From Chitinophaga niabensis (GTDB lineage: Bacteria > Bacteroidota > Bacteroidia > Chitinophagales > Chitinophagaceae), in the NCBI GenBank assembly GCA_017849435.1, contig JAFIGY010000014.1, positions 62,001-126,000 on the forward strand: 64,000 nt of DNA, in the 5' to 3' direction. Below the pieces are notes generated by a model. The model had not been told where the DNA came from. It did not search any database and worked only from the letters and a program-made list of their open reading frames with translations. Within the stretch, counting starts at the first letter, position 1, and the number at the start of each line of letters is the position of its first letter. Positions 34,516 through 44,015 of the stretch are shown in pieces. The position numbers and the translations under genes are program-made.

Positions 34516-37500
34516 TTAAAAAGTCACGTTCACACCCAGCGTGTATACAGACGGGATGGGATAAACCCCATTGTCTGCCCCGGCACCCAGAATGGTGCTG
34601 ATGGGCGCTTCGGGAGAATAACCGGTGGTCTTGCTGAAGGTGTACAGGTTCTGTCCGCTCGCAAAGATCCTGAATGCCTGTATCCCCGCGCGTTTGAGCA
34701 GGTTATGGTTCAGGTTGTAACCGATCTGCACGGTGCGGATGCGGAAATAGTCACCCGGCTCCAGGAAATAGCTGCTGAAGAGGTAGTTGTTACCGCGACT
34801 ATTATCAAGTACAGGCTCTACGTTGCTGGTGCCGGGGCCGGACCATGCCTTCAGGCGGTTGGCCTCATAATTCAGCACTGCAAAGTTGGAAGTACGGCGT
34901 TGGGTATAAACGAAGTTGCCGGCTACGCCTTGTCCTTCAAGGATCACGTCAAAGTCCTTATACCGCAGGGAAACATTCATCCCAAAGCTGTAGTCAGGGA
35001 AGGGGGAACCGAGGTTGATCCTGTCTTTGGGCGTGATCTCTCCGTCCCCGTCCATATCTCTGTAAGCGATATCGCCCGGGAGGGAGTTGGACATTCTCGG
35101 CATTTTGTCGAGGTCTGCAGAGGATTGATAGATACCTGCCTGTTTGTATCCATAGAAATGACCGATGGATTCGCCGGTGATCGTTCTGTTAACGCCTCCG
35201 TTACCTGTCAGCAGGAAGTTGATGCTGTTGCCGATGGATTCCACCCTGTTCTTGTTATAGCTGAAGTTGGGAGAAACGCTGTAGCTGAAATCTTTCCCGA
35301 TCTTGTCGTTCCATCCCAGGCTGATCTCTATACCTTTGTTGGTGATGGTACCGGCATTGGTAATGAAGGGATATCCGCCGGCTGCGCTGGGCAGGGTTAC
35401 GGCTGTAATGATGTCTTTCGTTTTCCGGTTGTACAGATTAATCTCTGCGGAAAGCCGGTTGTGCAGCGCTTTAACATCCACTCCCACGTCAACGCCCCGT
35501 ACTACTTCCCATTTCAGGTTCGGGTCCGGTACATAGGCCGGTTTTATGGATGTATAGATGTTGTTACCGAATACGCCGGTAGCGGCTGTAGAAAGCACAG
35601 GCAGGTAGATGTTGGAGCCGATGCCCTGGGCGCTTCCCACAGTGCCCCAGGAGCCGCGTATCTTCAGGAAGTCGATCGACTTTATATCCCGGAAGAAGTT
35701 CTCTTCACTGATCACCCAGCCTACGCCTACGCCACCGAAGTTGCCCCATCTGTTCTGCGGGCTTAGTTTGGATAAGCCGTCCCTCCGGTAAGAAACATTC
35801 AACAGGTATTTGTTGCTGTAAGCATAGCTCACTCGTCCAAGGAAGCCCATGGAAGCGTTTTCGTTACCGCCGCCGGTGAAGTTGCCCGGCATGGAAGGAT
35901 CAACGATACCGATGTACCAGAATTCCGGGCTCCGTGGAATGTTCAGTGTAGTATCCGTGCGATGGCCGGAAAGATTGGTGCTGCTTTCGAAGATCGTTGT
36001 GAAACCTGCTACAGCACTGATCTTGTGCCGTTTGTTAAAAGTACTGTCAAAGGTGAGTGTATGATCCTGCTGGAATTTGCGGAACTCTTCCTGTTTCTGG
36101 TTCACGCCGGTTTTTACGTTCGTGTTATAGGTTCTGTCCGTTGGCGTATTGCCTTCCCCAAGGTTGATGAATGTAAAGGGAAGGGGCGTATAGCCGCGGG
36201 AGTTATTAAACCCAAGGTCTGTGTATATCACTGATCTCCATTTGAATTGCCGGAATAACCTCACTTCCCCGTACAGGCTGCCCACAATGCGGAAACCTTT
36301 GTTGACGGTGTTGCCATCGTTCTGATACAGTTTTGCCAGCGGATTGCTCACCTGCGCCCGCTGAAAGCTCGGCATGCTGTAATAGGTTTTTTCATCTTCC
36401 CGCGTTCCCACAATGGGAGCGGCCCAAAGGGCATTGTTCAGATCGGCGGCGGTATTGTCCAGTATCCAGTGGGAGCCGGTAACGTCCCCGCCTATCTTAA
36501 TGTTGTCGTTAACCCGCAGTTCCTCGTTCAACCGTGCGATGAACCGCTGGTGACGGCCATTCCGCACTACGCCGTCCTGCGTGCTGTAGCCGACGTTGAA
36601 GAGGGTGGAACTTTTTTCGTTGCTGTTGGAGATATTCAGACTGTTGTTGTTCATGAATGCATCCCGCAGAATGAGCTTTTGCCAGTTGGTGTTGGCGGTG
36701 TAGTTTGTATAATCAAATGCCGGTGCATTGATATTGGCGAGCTGTGCATTGTAGAGTTTTTTGAACCCGGCGGCATCGGTCACGTCTATCAGGCGATTCA
36801 CTTTCTGCAGGCTCACGGAGCTTTGAAATGTAACACGCGTCTGACCTTTCTGGGCTCTCCGGGTAGTGATCACGATCACGCCGTTCCCGCCGGTAAGCCC
36901 GAAAATAGCGATGGAGGAAGGATCCCTCAGCACTTCGATGCTTTCTATTTCGGAAGGACTGATATAATCGATATTCGTCTGAATCACCCCATCCACTACG
37001 TACAACGGGTTAGAGTTGTTGGTGCTGTTCACCCCGCGGATTCGCACGGTAGGCGCCGCACCGGGCGTACCGCTGTTCACCACGGTAAGACCGGCTACTT
37101 TGCCCTGCAGGGAGGAGATGGGATTGGTATTGGGCATCCGGGCGATTTCATCTCCTTTGATGGAAGACACGGAGCCGGTGAGGTCCCGCTTCTTCTGGGT
37201 GCCGTAGCCGATCACTACCACCTGTTCCAGGTCTTTGGAGGAGGCCGTGAGCGTGATGTTGATAGCCGTACGGCCATTCACGGATATTTCCTGCGCGGTG
37301 AACCCGATGGACGAAAATACCAGTATGGCATTGTCCGGCGCATTGATGGTATAGCTGCCATCCACACCGGATTGTGTGCCCCTGCTGGTGCCTTTAACGT
37401 GGATGGTTACGCCGGGAATGGGCTGGCCGGTTTCATCGGTCACCTTGCCGGTAATGGTAAGGTCTTCAACCGCCGCGTCTTTCTTCTTCAGCACTACCAG

Positions 37501-37839
37501 CTCATTATCCAGCAGCCGGTAGCCCAACGGTGTTTGCAGCAGCAGCCGGTCGAGCACCTGGGCCACTGTTTCGTCGTTGGCTTCTATCGAGACTTTCTCC
37601 AGACCCTTCAACAGCGCCTGGTTGTAAAGGAAACGATATCCTGATTTCTTTTCGATCTCGTTCAGTACTTTCTTAAGTTGTACTTCGCTCATACTGATGC
37701 TGATCTTCCTTTGTGAATAGCCGCTTGCAGAAACATGCAGACAGATGAGCAGAAAGAGCGTGGTAAGTTTCATCATCTTGATTAGATTTTGGATGGCCGG
37801 AAGGCGCAAAATCCCCAACCATTGTTGGCTTTTTTTCAT
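34516..37839 (-). CDS. SusC-like TonB-dependent transporter with STN signalling domain
   Basis: 1107 residues from the ATG at 37839; a longer frame to 37935 has no signal. The signal segment ends near residue 43 (SASGYSQ). An STN domain (about 48-115, ISMSEVQLKKVLNEIEKK) is followed by a CarboxypepD_reg domain (GKVTDETGQPIPGVTIHV), then the plug with VVVIGYGTQKKRDLTG, PLYVVDGVIQ and FGLTGGNGVIVITT, and a barrel ending LGVNVTF. The STN domain is the hallmark of transporters that signal through an anti-sigma factor; the FecR and ECF sigma genes lie directly upstream on the same strand. The substrate is not evident because no enzyme gene is adjacent. Confidence 0.96.
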   Translation of the reverse strand: MKKSQQWLGILRLPAIQNLIKMMKLTTLFLLICLHVSASGYSQRKISISMSEVQLKKVLNEIEKKSGYRFLYNQALLKGLEKVSIEANDETVAQVLDRLLLQTPLGYRLLDNELVVLKKKDAAVEDLTITGKVTDETGQPIPGVTIHVKGTSRGTQSGVDGSYTINAPDNAILVFSSIGFTAQEISVNGRTAINITLTASSKDLEQVVVIGYGTQKKRDLTGSVSSIKGDEIARMPNTNPISSLQGKVAGLTVVNSGTPGAAPTVRIRGVNSTNNSNPLYVVDGVIQTNIDYISPSEIESIEVLRDPSSIAIFGLTGGNGVIVITTRRAQKGQTRVTFQSSVSLQKVNRLIDVTDAAGFKKLYNAQLANINAPAFDYTNYTANTNWQKLILRDAFMNNNSLNISNSNEKSSTLFNVGYSTQDGVVRNGRHQRFIARLNEELRVNDNIKIGGDVTGSHWILDNTAADLNNALWAAPIVGTREDEKTYYSMPSFQRAQVSNPLAKLYQNDGNTVNKGFRIVGSLYGEVRLFRQFKWRSVIYTDLGFNNSRGYTPLPFTFINLGEGNTPTDRTYNTNVKTGVNQKQEEFRKFQQDHTLTFDSTFNKRHKISAVAGFTTIFESSTNLSGHRTDTTLNIPRSPEFWYIGIVDPSMPGNFTGGGNENASMGFLGRVSYAYSNKYLLNVSYRRDGLSKLSPQNRWGNFGGVGVGWVISEENFFRDIKSIDFLKIRGSWGTVGSAQGIGSNIYLPVLSTAATGVFGNNIYTSIKPAYVPDPNLKWEVVRGVDVGVDVKALHNRLSAEINLYNRKTKDIITAVTLPSAAGGYPFITNAGTITNKGIEISLGWNDKIGKDFSYSVSPNFSYNKNRVESIGNSINFLLTGNGGVNRTITGESIGHFYGYKQAGIYQSSADLDKMPRMSNSLPGDIAYRDMDGDGEITPKDRINLGSPFPDYSFGMNVSLRYKDFDVILEGQGVAGNFVYTQRRTSNFAVLNYEANRLKAWSGPGTSNVEPVLDNSRGNNYLFSSYFLEPGDYFRIRTVQIGYNLNHNLLKRAGIQAFRIFASGQNLYTFSKTTGYSPEAPISTILGAGADNGVYPIPSVYTLGVNVTF

Positions 37840-38007
37840 AATTTTCCATTGACGTGTTAATGAATAGGAAATCCCTTTCACGAGGGGAACCGTAAATTTT
37901 CCGAAAGTTGACATCCACGGGGAATGTGTGCGCATTTCCCGTTTTTGTGACCATATGTTGGCAGTGGTTACGATGTATTCATGTGCAGCGTAATTTGTAT
38001 CAATTTT

Positions 38008-39054
38008 TTAACGTGTGATCTCAATATGGTTTCCGTGGATTGTATAGGAAAAGTCCGCAGTGATCTGCAGCGCTTTTAATGCCTGTTCTATCGTCTCTTT
38101 CTCGAACTTCCCTGTAAAGCGAAGATGGGCGATGGCAGGATCGTTCAGCCTGATCTCCACGCCATACCAGCGCTCCATCTGCGTGGCCAGCTGGCTGAAG
38201 GAGATATCCTCGAACATCAGTTTATTATCTACCCAGGCCGTTTCCACCGGCGTTTGAGTATGGCCCGCATAATGCAGGGGCTTTACTTCCATTTGCAGTG
38301 CACGGGCGTCCTCTTTTACTTCCCTTTGCAATACGAGCTTTTCGTTGGCCCGGAGAACCACCGGGGCCATGGAACTGTTACTGACACTCACTTCCACACT
38401 TCCCCGGATAAGGGTAGTTTCCGTTGTGCTTTCATCGGGATAGGCGCGTACATTGAATGCAGTGCCGAGCACTTTCACGTTCATCTGTCCCGCATGAATG
38501 ATAAAAGGCCGGGAAGCCTCTTTTTGTATATCGAAATAAGCTTCGCCGGTGAGGGTCACTTCCCGGGATGCGGCATGGAAAGCGGAGGGATAGCTCAACC
38601 GGCTGTCCGCATTGAGCCATACCACGGACCCGTCCGGCAAGAGGATGCGGGACCGTGTTCCTTTTTCCGTGTGTATCTCTTCGTTCGTACCGGCAGTATG
38701 AGGGCCTGTTCCGGCGGATCGTTGCGCCAACTGCCACCACCAGGCGCCTGCGGCCAGTAACAGCACCGCAGCAGCCATTCCGGCTATCCTCAGCAGCCGT
38801 ACCTTGCGCCGGGCCGGCGGTATATCCCAGTCAACGCCTGCATTTCTCATCCTTTCCAGGTGATCTGCAAATGCCTGTTCCCTTTGGGCCATCGGTACCT
38901 CGGCCCGCTGATCCCAGAGGTCGGTGATGTGGCCTGCAGCATAGTGTGTTTCGGGATGGGACTGCAGTAATTTCTCCAGTTCGGCCAGCTCTTCTTGCGT
39001 GGCCTCCCCGGCGAGTTTTTTAGACAGCAGTTCCCAGATGGCATCTTGTGACAT
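38008..39054 (-). CDS. FecR-family anti-sigma factor
   Basis: 348 residues. The cytoplasmic N-terminus (about 1-85) binds sigma. A single transmembrane helix is at about 89-107 (AGMAAAVLLLAAGAWWW). The periplasmic FecR domain contains EKGTRSRILLPDGSVVWLNA, EAYFDIQKEASRPFIIHAG and VLGTAFNVRAY. The C-terminal STN-like DUF4974 segment (FTGKFEKETIEQALKALQ) contacts the transporter. It controls the ECF sigma factor encoded 47 bases upstream and receives the signal from the STN-containing SusC encoded downstream. Confidence 0.96.
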   Translation of the reverse strand: MSQDAIWELLSKKLAGEATQEELAELEKLLQSHPETHYAAGHITDLWDQRAEVPMAQREQAFADHLERMRNAGVDWDIPPARRKVRLLRIAGMAAAVLLLAAGAWWWQLAQRSAGTGPHTAGTNEEIHTEKGTRSRILLPDGSVVWLNADSRLSYPSAFHAASREVTLTGEAYFDIQKEASRPFIIHAGQMNVKVLGTAFNVRAYPDESTTETTLIRGSVEVSVSNSSMAPVVLRANEKLVLQREVKEDARALQMEVKPLHYAGHTQTPVETAWVDNKLMFEDISFSQLATQMERWYGVEIRLNDPAIAHLRFTGKFEKETIEQALKALQITADFSYTIHGNHIEITR

Positions 39055-39101
39055 GCTACTAGGACAAAATTTTTTGGGAATACCCTTAGTGTGGGCAAAA
39101 A

Positions 39102-39701
39102 TTATTTTTCTGCGCCCGATCCGGGGCGGAGCGGGAGGGAACGGTGGGATTCAAAACGGATGGTGTTAGCCAGTTTCCGGATGGCCATAGACATCTGGGC
39201 CTCCACTGTTTTCACGGAAAGGTCCAGCAGCTCGGCCACTTCCCGGTATTTGAGGCCATCTTCCTTCACCAGCTTGAAGATCATTTTGCAGCGGGGAGGC
39301 AGCTGGTTCACCGCAAAGCTCACCCTGTCATACATCTGCCGGGTGATCATCAGTTGTTCCGGATCGGCATACAGGCTGGATATCTCCACTGACAGTTCTT
39401 CCAGCTGAAAAGCGCGGTTCTTCCGGATCTTCTGGAGGTAGTTGAGGGAAAAATTTTTCGTGGATACATAGAGATAAAGCCGGAGATTGGCCACTCCGGA
39501 TAATTGTTTCCGCTTCTCCCATACCCGGATGAACACATCCGAAACGATCTCTTCCGCCAGCTCATGGGATTTAATGTAGGAGTAGGCGAACTGATAAAGC
39601 CAGGGCTGGAAATGAAGATAGAGGCCCTTGTAGGCCTGCTGATCGTCCGCCGTGCAAAGCTGGTGCTGGAAGTTGGCAATATCTGTATCGGATAATTTCA
39701 T
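39102..39701 (-). CDS. ECF RNA polymerase sigma factor (SusC/FecR-linked)
   Basis: 199 residues. Region 2 is at about 20-90 (LYLHFQPWLYQFAYSYIKS, EEIVSDVFIRVWEKR) and region 4 at about 135-185 (LPPRCKMIFKLVKEDGLKY, EVAELLDLSVKTVEAQM). It is of the Bacteroidota FecI-like type (RpoE-19-like group). It is followed by its FecR anti-sigma gene and the STN-type SusC/SusD operon, which is the predicted target. The 168-base gap between fecR and susC would hold the sigma-dependent promoter; I could not define its sequence. Confidence 0.95.
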   Translation of the reverse strand: MKLSDTDIANFQHQLCTADDQQAYKGLYLHFQPWLYQFAYSYIKSHELAEEIVSDVFIRVWEKRKQLSGVANLRLYLYVSTKNFSLNYLQKIRKNRAFQLEELSVEISSLYADPEQLMITRQMYDRVSFAVNQLPPRCKMIFKLVKEDGLKYREVAELLDLSVKTVEAQMSMAIRKLANTIRFESHRSLPLRPGSGAEK

Positions 39702-39746
39702 CGTGGATCTCCGCTCCGAAGGTAGTGCAAATTGCCGGATTCCCTG

Positions 39747-40115
39747 CTATGCCCTGCGCATGAGGCGGTTGGCACGTGATACCAGTTCACCGGGGGTGAA
39801 GGGTTTTTTCAGATAATCATCCGCACCGAGATAGAATGCATATTGCATTGTTTTTTCATTGGTAACGGAAGAAACAACAATAACCGGTGTTTCCCGGTCG
39901 GTTTCCCGCTGTTTGAATTCATTGATCAGGTCCAGCCCGCTGGAGAAGGGCAGCATGATGTCCGTAAGGATCAGGTCAAAATGGTGTTGATTGAATTGAT
40001 GCAATGCTTCCGTGCTGCCGGCAGCCAGTGTAACCTCGTGGCCCTGCCTGGTCAGTATCAGGCTGATGGCGCGTGCCATAAAAGCATCGTCTTCAATAAC
40101 AAGTATCCGCTTCAT
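39747..40115 (-). CDS. Single-domain response regulator
   Basis: 122 residues, a receiver domain only. The acidic pocket is Glu8/Asp9/Asp10, the phospho-acceptor is Asp52 in LILTDIMLPFSSG, and the conserved Lys104 is in DYLKKPFTPGEL. The C-terminal residues (SRANRLMRRA) end right after helix 5, so there is no DNA-binding domain. No kinase is adjacent. It is separated by 45 bases from the ECF sigma gene on the same strand. A role in a multistep phosphorelay is possible but not shown. Confidence 0.9.
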   Translation of the reverse strand: MKRILVIEDDAFMARAISLILTRQGHEVTLAAGSTEALHQFNQHHFDLILTDIMLPFSSGLDLINEFKQRETDRETPVIVVSSVTNEKTMQYAFYLGADDYLKKPFTPGELVSRANRLMRRA

Positions 40116-40283
40116 ACGTTCAATTTGGATTCAGAAAATAAAAACGCGGTTTTTACTGAAGAGAGATCAGATGTTCACTGCACTGCTCCAGGCATAGTGT
40201 ACGGTTAAAAATATCTGAGGGTGGGTATTCGCTGCGTAAAGGTAGACATATTTCATGCCAAATAGCGTAGACGTTAATCAACA

Positions 40284-41564
40284 TTAACAAGCGAGGCCGG
40301 ATAGTTTCTTTCGAAGGAGATCTTTTTCCGCGGCGGATTGCGTGAGTTGCAATGCCGTTTCATAAGATGTTTTGGCCGCAGCCGGGTCAGTATTGGCGAA
40401 GATATCGCCCATCAGGGCGTGAAAGAGATAATTCCTGTTCCATTCCCGGATGCAGGAGGACTGGCTGATTTCGTTCAGCGTACGTGCGGCACCGTAGACT
40501 TTGAAGATCACGGTGAGCCTGTTCAGCAGCACGATGGAAGTGGGGTGGATGGAAACAAGCAGATCGTAGTACCGGAGGATGTTCTGCCAGTTGGTGGTTT
40601 CAAAGGACGGCGCCATGCAATGCTCATAAGCGATGGCGGCTTCTACATGATAGCTGCTGATCTCCTCCCCGAAAGCGGCCTTGTTGAGGAATTCATTTCC
40701 CTTGCCGATGAGATGCCGGTCCCAAAGGCTGCGGTCCTGCTGCGCCAGCAGCACGATTCCGCCGGTATCATCGATCCGGCTGTTGATCCGCGCAGCATGA
40801 AAACACATCAGCGCCATCGCGGCAAAAACTTCCGGGAGCCGTGTGTGCTGGCTGCCGCAAAGTAATCCGCAGAGGTACATGGCCTGCTCCAGCAGGTCTT
40901 TCCGGATGAGTTCATCTGTGTGGGTGGAGTTGTAGCCTTCGTTGAAAAGCAGGTAAATGGTGCGTAGTACGGCCGCTGTTCTGTCTTTGAGCAGCGCAGG
41001 GGGCGGGAATTCCGGTTTTACACGATGTTCCCGGAAGAATTCCTTCGTCCGGTAAAGCCGTTTGGACACGGCGTCTTCAGATGTAACAAAAGCTTTGGCG
41101 ATCTCCGCGGTGGAGAAGCCGCAGAGTGTTTTCAGGATCAGCGTGATCTGGTTTTCCTCGGAAATACCGGTATGGCAACAGGCATACATCATCCGGAGCA
41201 GATCGTCCCGTATCTCATCTTCGTTCCATATTCTGTCCATCATGATGCTGAGGGTATATTCCGATTGCAGCAGCGTTCTTTCCGGATCGCTGAAATCAAT
41301 GAGTGTGGAGAACTTGTTCCTGCGGAGGGTATCGACCGCTTTGTTCCTGGCGGCCCGCATCAGCCAGGCCGAGGGATTGTCAGGGATGCCTTTCAGAGAC
41401 CAGGTGTGGAGGGCGTTGGCAAAAGTATCCTGCACAACGTCTTCAGATAATTGCAGGTTTTCCGTTCCAAATATTTTGGTCAATACAGCCACCATCTTTC
41501 CCGCTTCCCTGCGGAAAAGCTGATCGCCCAGTTTGTTGATATCGAATTGCGCATCCCGGTTCAT
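40284..41564 (-). CDS. ECF42-like RNA polymerase sigma factor with C-terminal extension
   Basis: 426 residues, about twice the length of ordinary ECF sigmas. Region 2 is at about 20-90 (LSEDVVQDTFANALHTW, AWLMRAARNKAVDTLRR), and region 4 at about 130-180 (LILKTLCGFSTAEIAKAF, SEDAVSKRLYRTKEF). A long helical C-terminal part (about 185-426) includes LFNEGYNSTHTDELIRKDL and TPR-like SIVLLNRLTVIFKVYG. This architecture matches the ECF42 group, whose members lack a classical anti-sigma factor and lie next to YciI/DGPF genes. Here such a gene is 47 bases upstream on the same strand. Targets are likely the neighbouring YciI, VOC and DinB genes. Confidence 0.93.
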   Translation of the reverse strand: MNRDAQFDINKLGDQLFRREAGKMVAVLTKIFGTENLQLSEDVVQDTFANALHTWSLKGIPDNPSAWLMRAARNKAVDTLRRNKFSTLIDFSDPERTLLQSEYTLSIMMDRIWNEDEIRDDLLRMMYACCHTGISEENQITLILKTLCGFSTAEIAKAFVTSEDAVSKRLYRTKEFFREHRVKPEFPPPALLKDRTAAVLRTIYLLFNEGYNSTHTDELIRKDLLEQAMYLCGLLCGSQHTRLPEVFAAMALMCFHAARINSRIDDTGGIVLLAQQDRSLWDRHLIGKGNEFLNKAAFGEEISSYHVEAAIAYEHCMAPSFETTNWQNILRYYDLLVSIHPTSIVLLNRLTVIFKVYGAARTLNEISQSSCIREWNRNYLFHALMGDIFANTDPAAAKTSYETALQLTQSAAEKDLLRKKLSGLAC

Positions 41565-41611
41565 AGAATTACCCGGATGGCAATTTACATCACCATCCGG
41601 GTTTTCCGGTT

Positions 41612-41968
41612 TTACATTTTCAGTTCTTTGATCTCCCGCACTTCTACCATGCCGTCATGCTCCAGCACCGGACATCCTTTGGATATCTCCACTGCTTCGT
41701 CCAGGCTGCCGGCCTTGCAGATAAGGTATCCGCCTACCATTTCCTTCCCTTCCATAAAAGGCCCGTCTGTTACTACTTTGCCAGTGCCTGCTACCTGTTT
41801 GCCCGTGTCTTTCAGGGGTTGCGCTCCTACCAGTTTGCCTTGCGCGGACAAGCCGCCCATCCATTGCATCCATTTCTGCATGTGTTCCTGCCATTTTTCG
41901 GGAGCATCCTGTAATGCTTCTTCCCGCATGTCTGCACCACCGCGGAACAGGAAAAGATATTCTGCCAT
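41612..41968 (-). CDS. YciI/DGPF-domain protein
   Basis: 118 residues, the size of a single YCII-related domain. It begins MAEYLFLFRGG and carries the family motif in VTDGPFMEGKE, then GGYLICKAGSLDEAVEI and PVLEHDGMVEVREI. The domain forms a ferredoxin-like dimer with a conserved His/Asp pair, but the biochemical function of DGPF proteins is not established. The pairing with a downstream ECF42-like sigma factor is the known conserved gene neighbourhood of this group. Confidence 0.94.
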   Translation of the reverse strand: MAEYLFLFRGGADMREEALQDAPEKWQEHMQKWMQWMGGLSAQGKLVGAQPLKDTGKQVAGTGKVVTDGPFMEGKEMVGGYLICKAGSLDEAVEISKGCPVLEHDGMVEVREIKELKM

Positions 41969-42007
41969 ATTGCTGCTTTTTTTTGGATTAAAATTAACGA
42001 ATCGTGT

Positions 42008-42406
42008 TTATTTGCCGGCGTGTAAGGCCACGCGGTTGCCTTCCGTGTCAATAAGGAATGCCATGTAACCTATCTCTTCACTGATTTGGGTTTTGGGCAT
42101 CACGATCTTGCCGCCTGCTTTTTCTACTTTGTCCAGCACGGTCTGGATGGACGGATTCGCGTTGAGGTATACGATGGCGCCGTCGGTGGAGGGTTTATGC
42201 ATCTGGCTTTTCACCAGCGCGCCGGAAACCTTGCCATTCTGGGCTTCCATGTCATACGGGAAGAAAACCATTTCCATGCCCATCATTTCCTGCGTATGCA
42301 TCTTGATGTCAAAGATATGTTCGTAAAATTTTTGGGCCCTCTTGGTGTCAGTGGCCGGGATCTCGAACCAATTCAGTGCGTTGGTTTTTTCAGATAATTT
42401 TTCCAT
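42008..42406 (-). CDS. VOC-family (glyoxalase/bleomycin-resistance fold) protein
   Basis: 132 residues. It starts with NALNWFEIPATDTKRAQKFY, the classical VOC betaalphabeta unit, and ends with a second unit containing GYMAFLIDTEGNRVALH. Candidate metal ligands (Glu near position 16 and C-terminal Glu) are retained, but the specific reaction is unknown for this subgroup. It lies 39 bases upstream of the YciI gene and 31 bases downstream of the DinB gene, all on the minus strand, and is a probable member of the ECF42-like regulon. Confidence 0.92.
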   Translation of the reverse strand: MEKLSEKTNALNWFEIPATDTKRAQKFYEHIFDIKMHTQEMMGMEMVFFPYDMEAQNGKVSGALVKSQMHKPSTDGAIVYLNANPSIQTVLDKVEKAGGKIVMPKTQISEEIGYMAFLIDTEGNRVALHAGK

Positions 42407-42437
42407 GGTGTGTGATTTGAGGTGAGCAGATTGATGA

Positions 42438-42923
42438 TCAGTTGTATTGCATCGCTTTTTGCGTGTAGTACTTTTTCAGGAAGGCGATCTGGCCGATGTC
42501 ATAGCTTTCGTGCTGCGCGAGGAAGGCGATAGTGCCCTTGTTGGTTTGATCGCCGATGGGGTTTTTAAACGGAGTTTCCGCGGAAAGCTGCTCCGGTGTT
42601 ACGGACTGAAAAGCTTCCTTCAACAAGTCCGCCGATTTGCTCCACTCCGCCTTTACACGCTCCAGAGAGGGAAGATGGTCAGCAGCATTGTAAGGCCTGA
42701 AATTTTCAAACAATCCTTCAAACGGATTTTTAGCGGGTTTACCGAGGCAGACCAGCGCCAGGTACCTGGCCCAGATGGTATGTGCCGCAATCCAGATGAT
42801 GGGATTGTTATGGTCGCTCAGCCTTTCTCTTGCCTGGTGCTCGGTGAGCCCGTCCAGCGCATTGATGAAAAGGCGGTCATTAAGGCCGAAGATGAGCGAT
42901 GCTGTACTTGTTGCGTTTGTCAT
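42438..42923 (-). CDS. DinB-family putative metal-dependent protein
   Basis: 161 residues with a four-helix-bundle pattern. His48 lies in IWIAAHTIWARYL and His138 in AQHESYDIGQIAFLKKYY. The second motif has Asp142 where many DinB proteins have His (HxxxHxGQ), so metal binding would use a mixed His/Asp set. DinB-like proteins include thiol-dependent transferases, but most are uncharacterised. It is the most upstream gene of the minus-strand set DinB, VOC, YciI, ECF42-like sigma. Confidence 0.9.
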   Translation of the reverse strand: MTNATSTASLIFGLNDRLFINALDGLTEHQARERLSDHNNPIIWIAAHTIWARYLALVCLGKPAKNPFEGLFENFRPYNAADHLPSLERVKAEWSKSADLLKEAFQSVTPEQLSAETPFKNPIGDQTNKGTIAFLAQHESYDIGQIAFLKKYYTQKAMQYN

Positions 42924-43025
42924 CGTGTAAGGTTTTTAGCGTTGATATTTATACTTGTTGTACTGTAATGACGAACGATGGAGCAGTATTTGGACAGGGG
43001 TACTAACTTTTTTTTAAAAATACTG

Positions 43026-43062
43026 AAAAGCCCCGGGGGACCGACCGGTTCCCGGGGCTTTT
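43026..43062. terminator. Strong hairpin terminator
   Basis: AAAAGCCCCGGG (43026-43037) and CCCGGGGCTTTT (43051-43062) form a 12-bp stem with a 13-base loop. Flanking A and T runs let it act in either direction. It follows the decayed glycosidase gene on the minus strand and precedes the DinB operon. Confidence 0.85.
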
Positions 43063-43103
43063 AACATAAAAATAAGACGTTAGAATAGGATTAATGAAGA
43101 AGA

Positions 43104-43908
43104 TCAAAGTTTTACCGCCTGTGTACTGCCATCGCGGACCGTGTACTTCGTTGACGGGCCGCCGTCTTTCTTAACAGTGATGAGCAATTTCCCGGCGGCT
43201 GTTCTTGCTACTTCCAGGTCAAAGGTTTGCCCGAATGCATGTATCCTGCGAAGCGCCATATTGTTCCAGCCTTCCGGCAAACGAGGGGTACAATCGAAAG
43301 CGTTGAGCCCGGCAGGGCGGATGCCAAAGAGTCCTTCTATATAGATACGGCAGTAGAGTCCGCTTTCGGCGGACAAATGCCGCTGGTTTCCTTCCGGATA
43401 AGCCTCCACCGGGTAAGGCACATGTTCGCCCAGCAGCCGGCGCCGGGAATAGTAGCGGATGAAGTCCATGGCTTTTTCCGTTTCACCTGCCTGCAATACT
43501 CCGCGTAGCGCGTAGAGGGTGGAACGGTCCCAGAAAGTTCCTTTCCCCGCTTCGGTGGCCAGCCCATCCGCAGTCCATAACCTCGGAGAGAAAAGCGCCT
43601 GTATGATCGCTGTCAGAAAAGGAGCAACTGATATGGGAACGGGTGGCGTCGGGCAACATACGAAAGGTAGGGAAAACAACCGTGCGAAAAACATCACATC
43701 GCCCGATGCTGTCGATCCCGTAACGCACCCAAAAGGATACTTTTTCGCCGCTCATTTCAATGTGGTCCGTGTGCGGAAGACGGTCTTTTACTTCCCAGCG
43801 GATGCTCCCGTCATCCTGGATCGTCCATCTGTCCTGTTGTACGGGTAATACCGTTTGTGCAAGAACGTTAGAGGTTCAGCATACTAACATCCATAGTAAA
43901 TGTTTCAT
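43104..43908 (-). pseudogene. Decayed six-hairpin-type glycosidase
   Basis: A start at 43908 opens a signal peptide (MKHLLWMLVC), but the eleventh codon is TGA (43876-43878). Reading on gives TSNVLAQ, the expected end of a signal peptide, then a beta-domain segment with WTIQDDGSIRWEVKD and EKVSFWVRYGIDS. At about 43590-43640 the frame changes, and the next frame gives an (alpha/alpha)6-barrel C-terminus with GTFWDRSTLYALRGVLQAG, YPEGNQRHLSAESG and LPEGWNNMALRRIHAFG. The whole is about 268 codons, far shorter than enzymes with both parts, so an internal deletion probably accompanies the frameshift. Two independent lesions make sequencing error an unlikely explanation for both. The family is judged from fold-like features only. 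Confidence 0.75.
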
Positions 43909-44015
43909 TTCATTGAATATTTAAGGATCAACCGCTAACGGGGAAAATGATGGGATAAGTAACAAGATATAGGAAAAAAAAGATAAATATCCCTGAAATT
44001 TTTATCTTCAGGATC

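Noticed and set aside
36469-37644. A 391-codon plus-strand frame opposite the STN-type SusC gene
   Set aside because: The minus strand encodes canonical STN, carboxypeptidase-regulatory and plug domains here. The other frame shows no domain.
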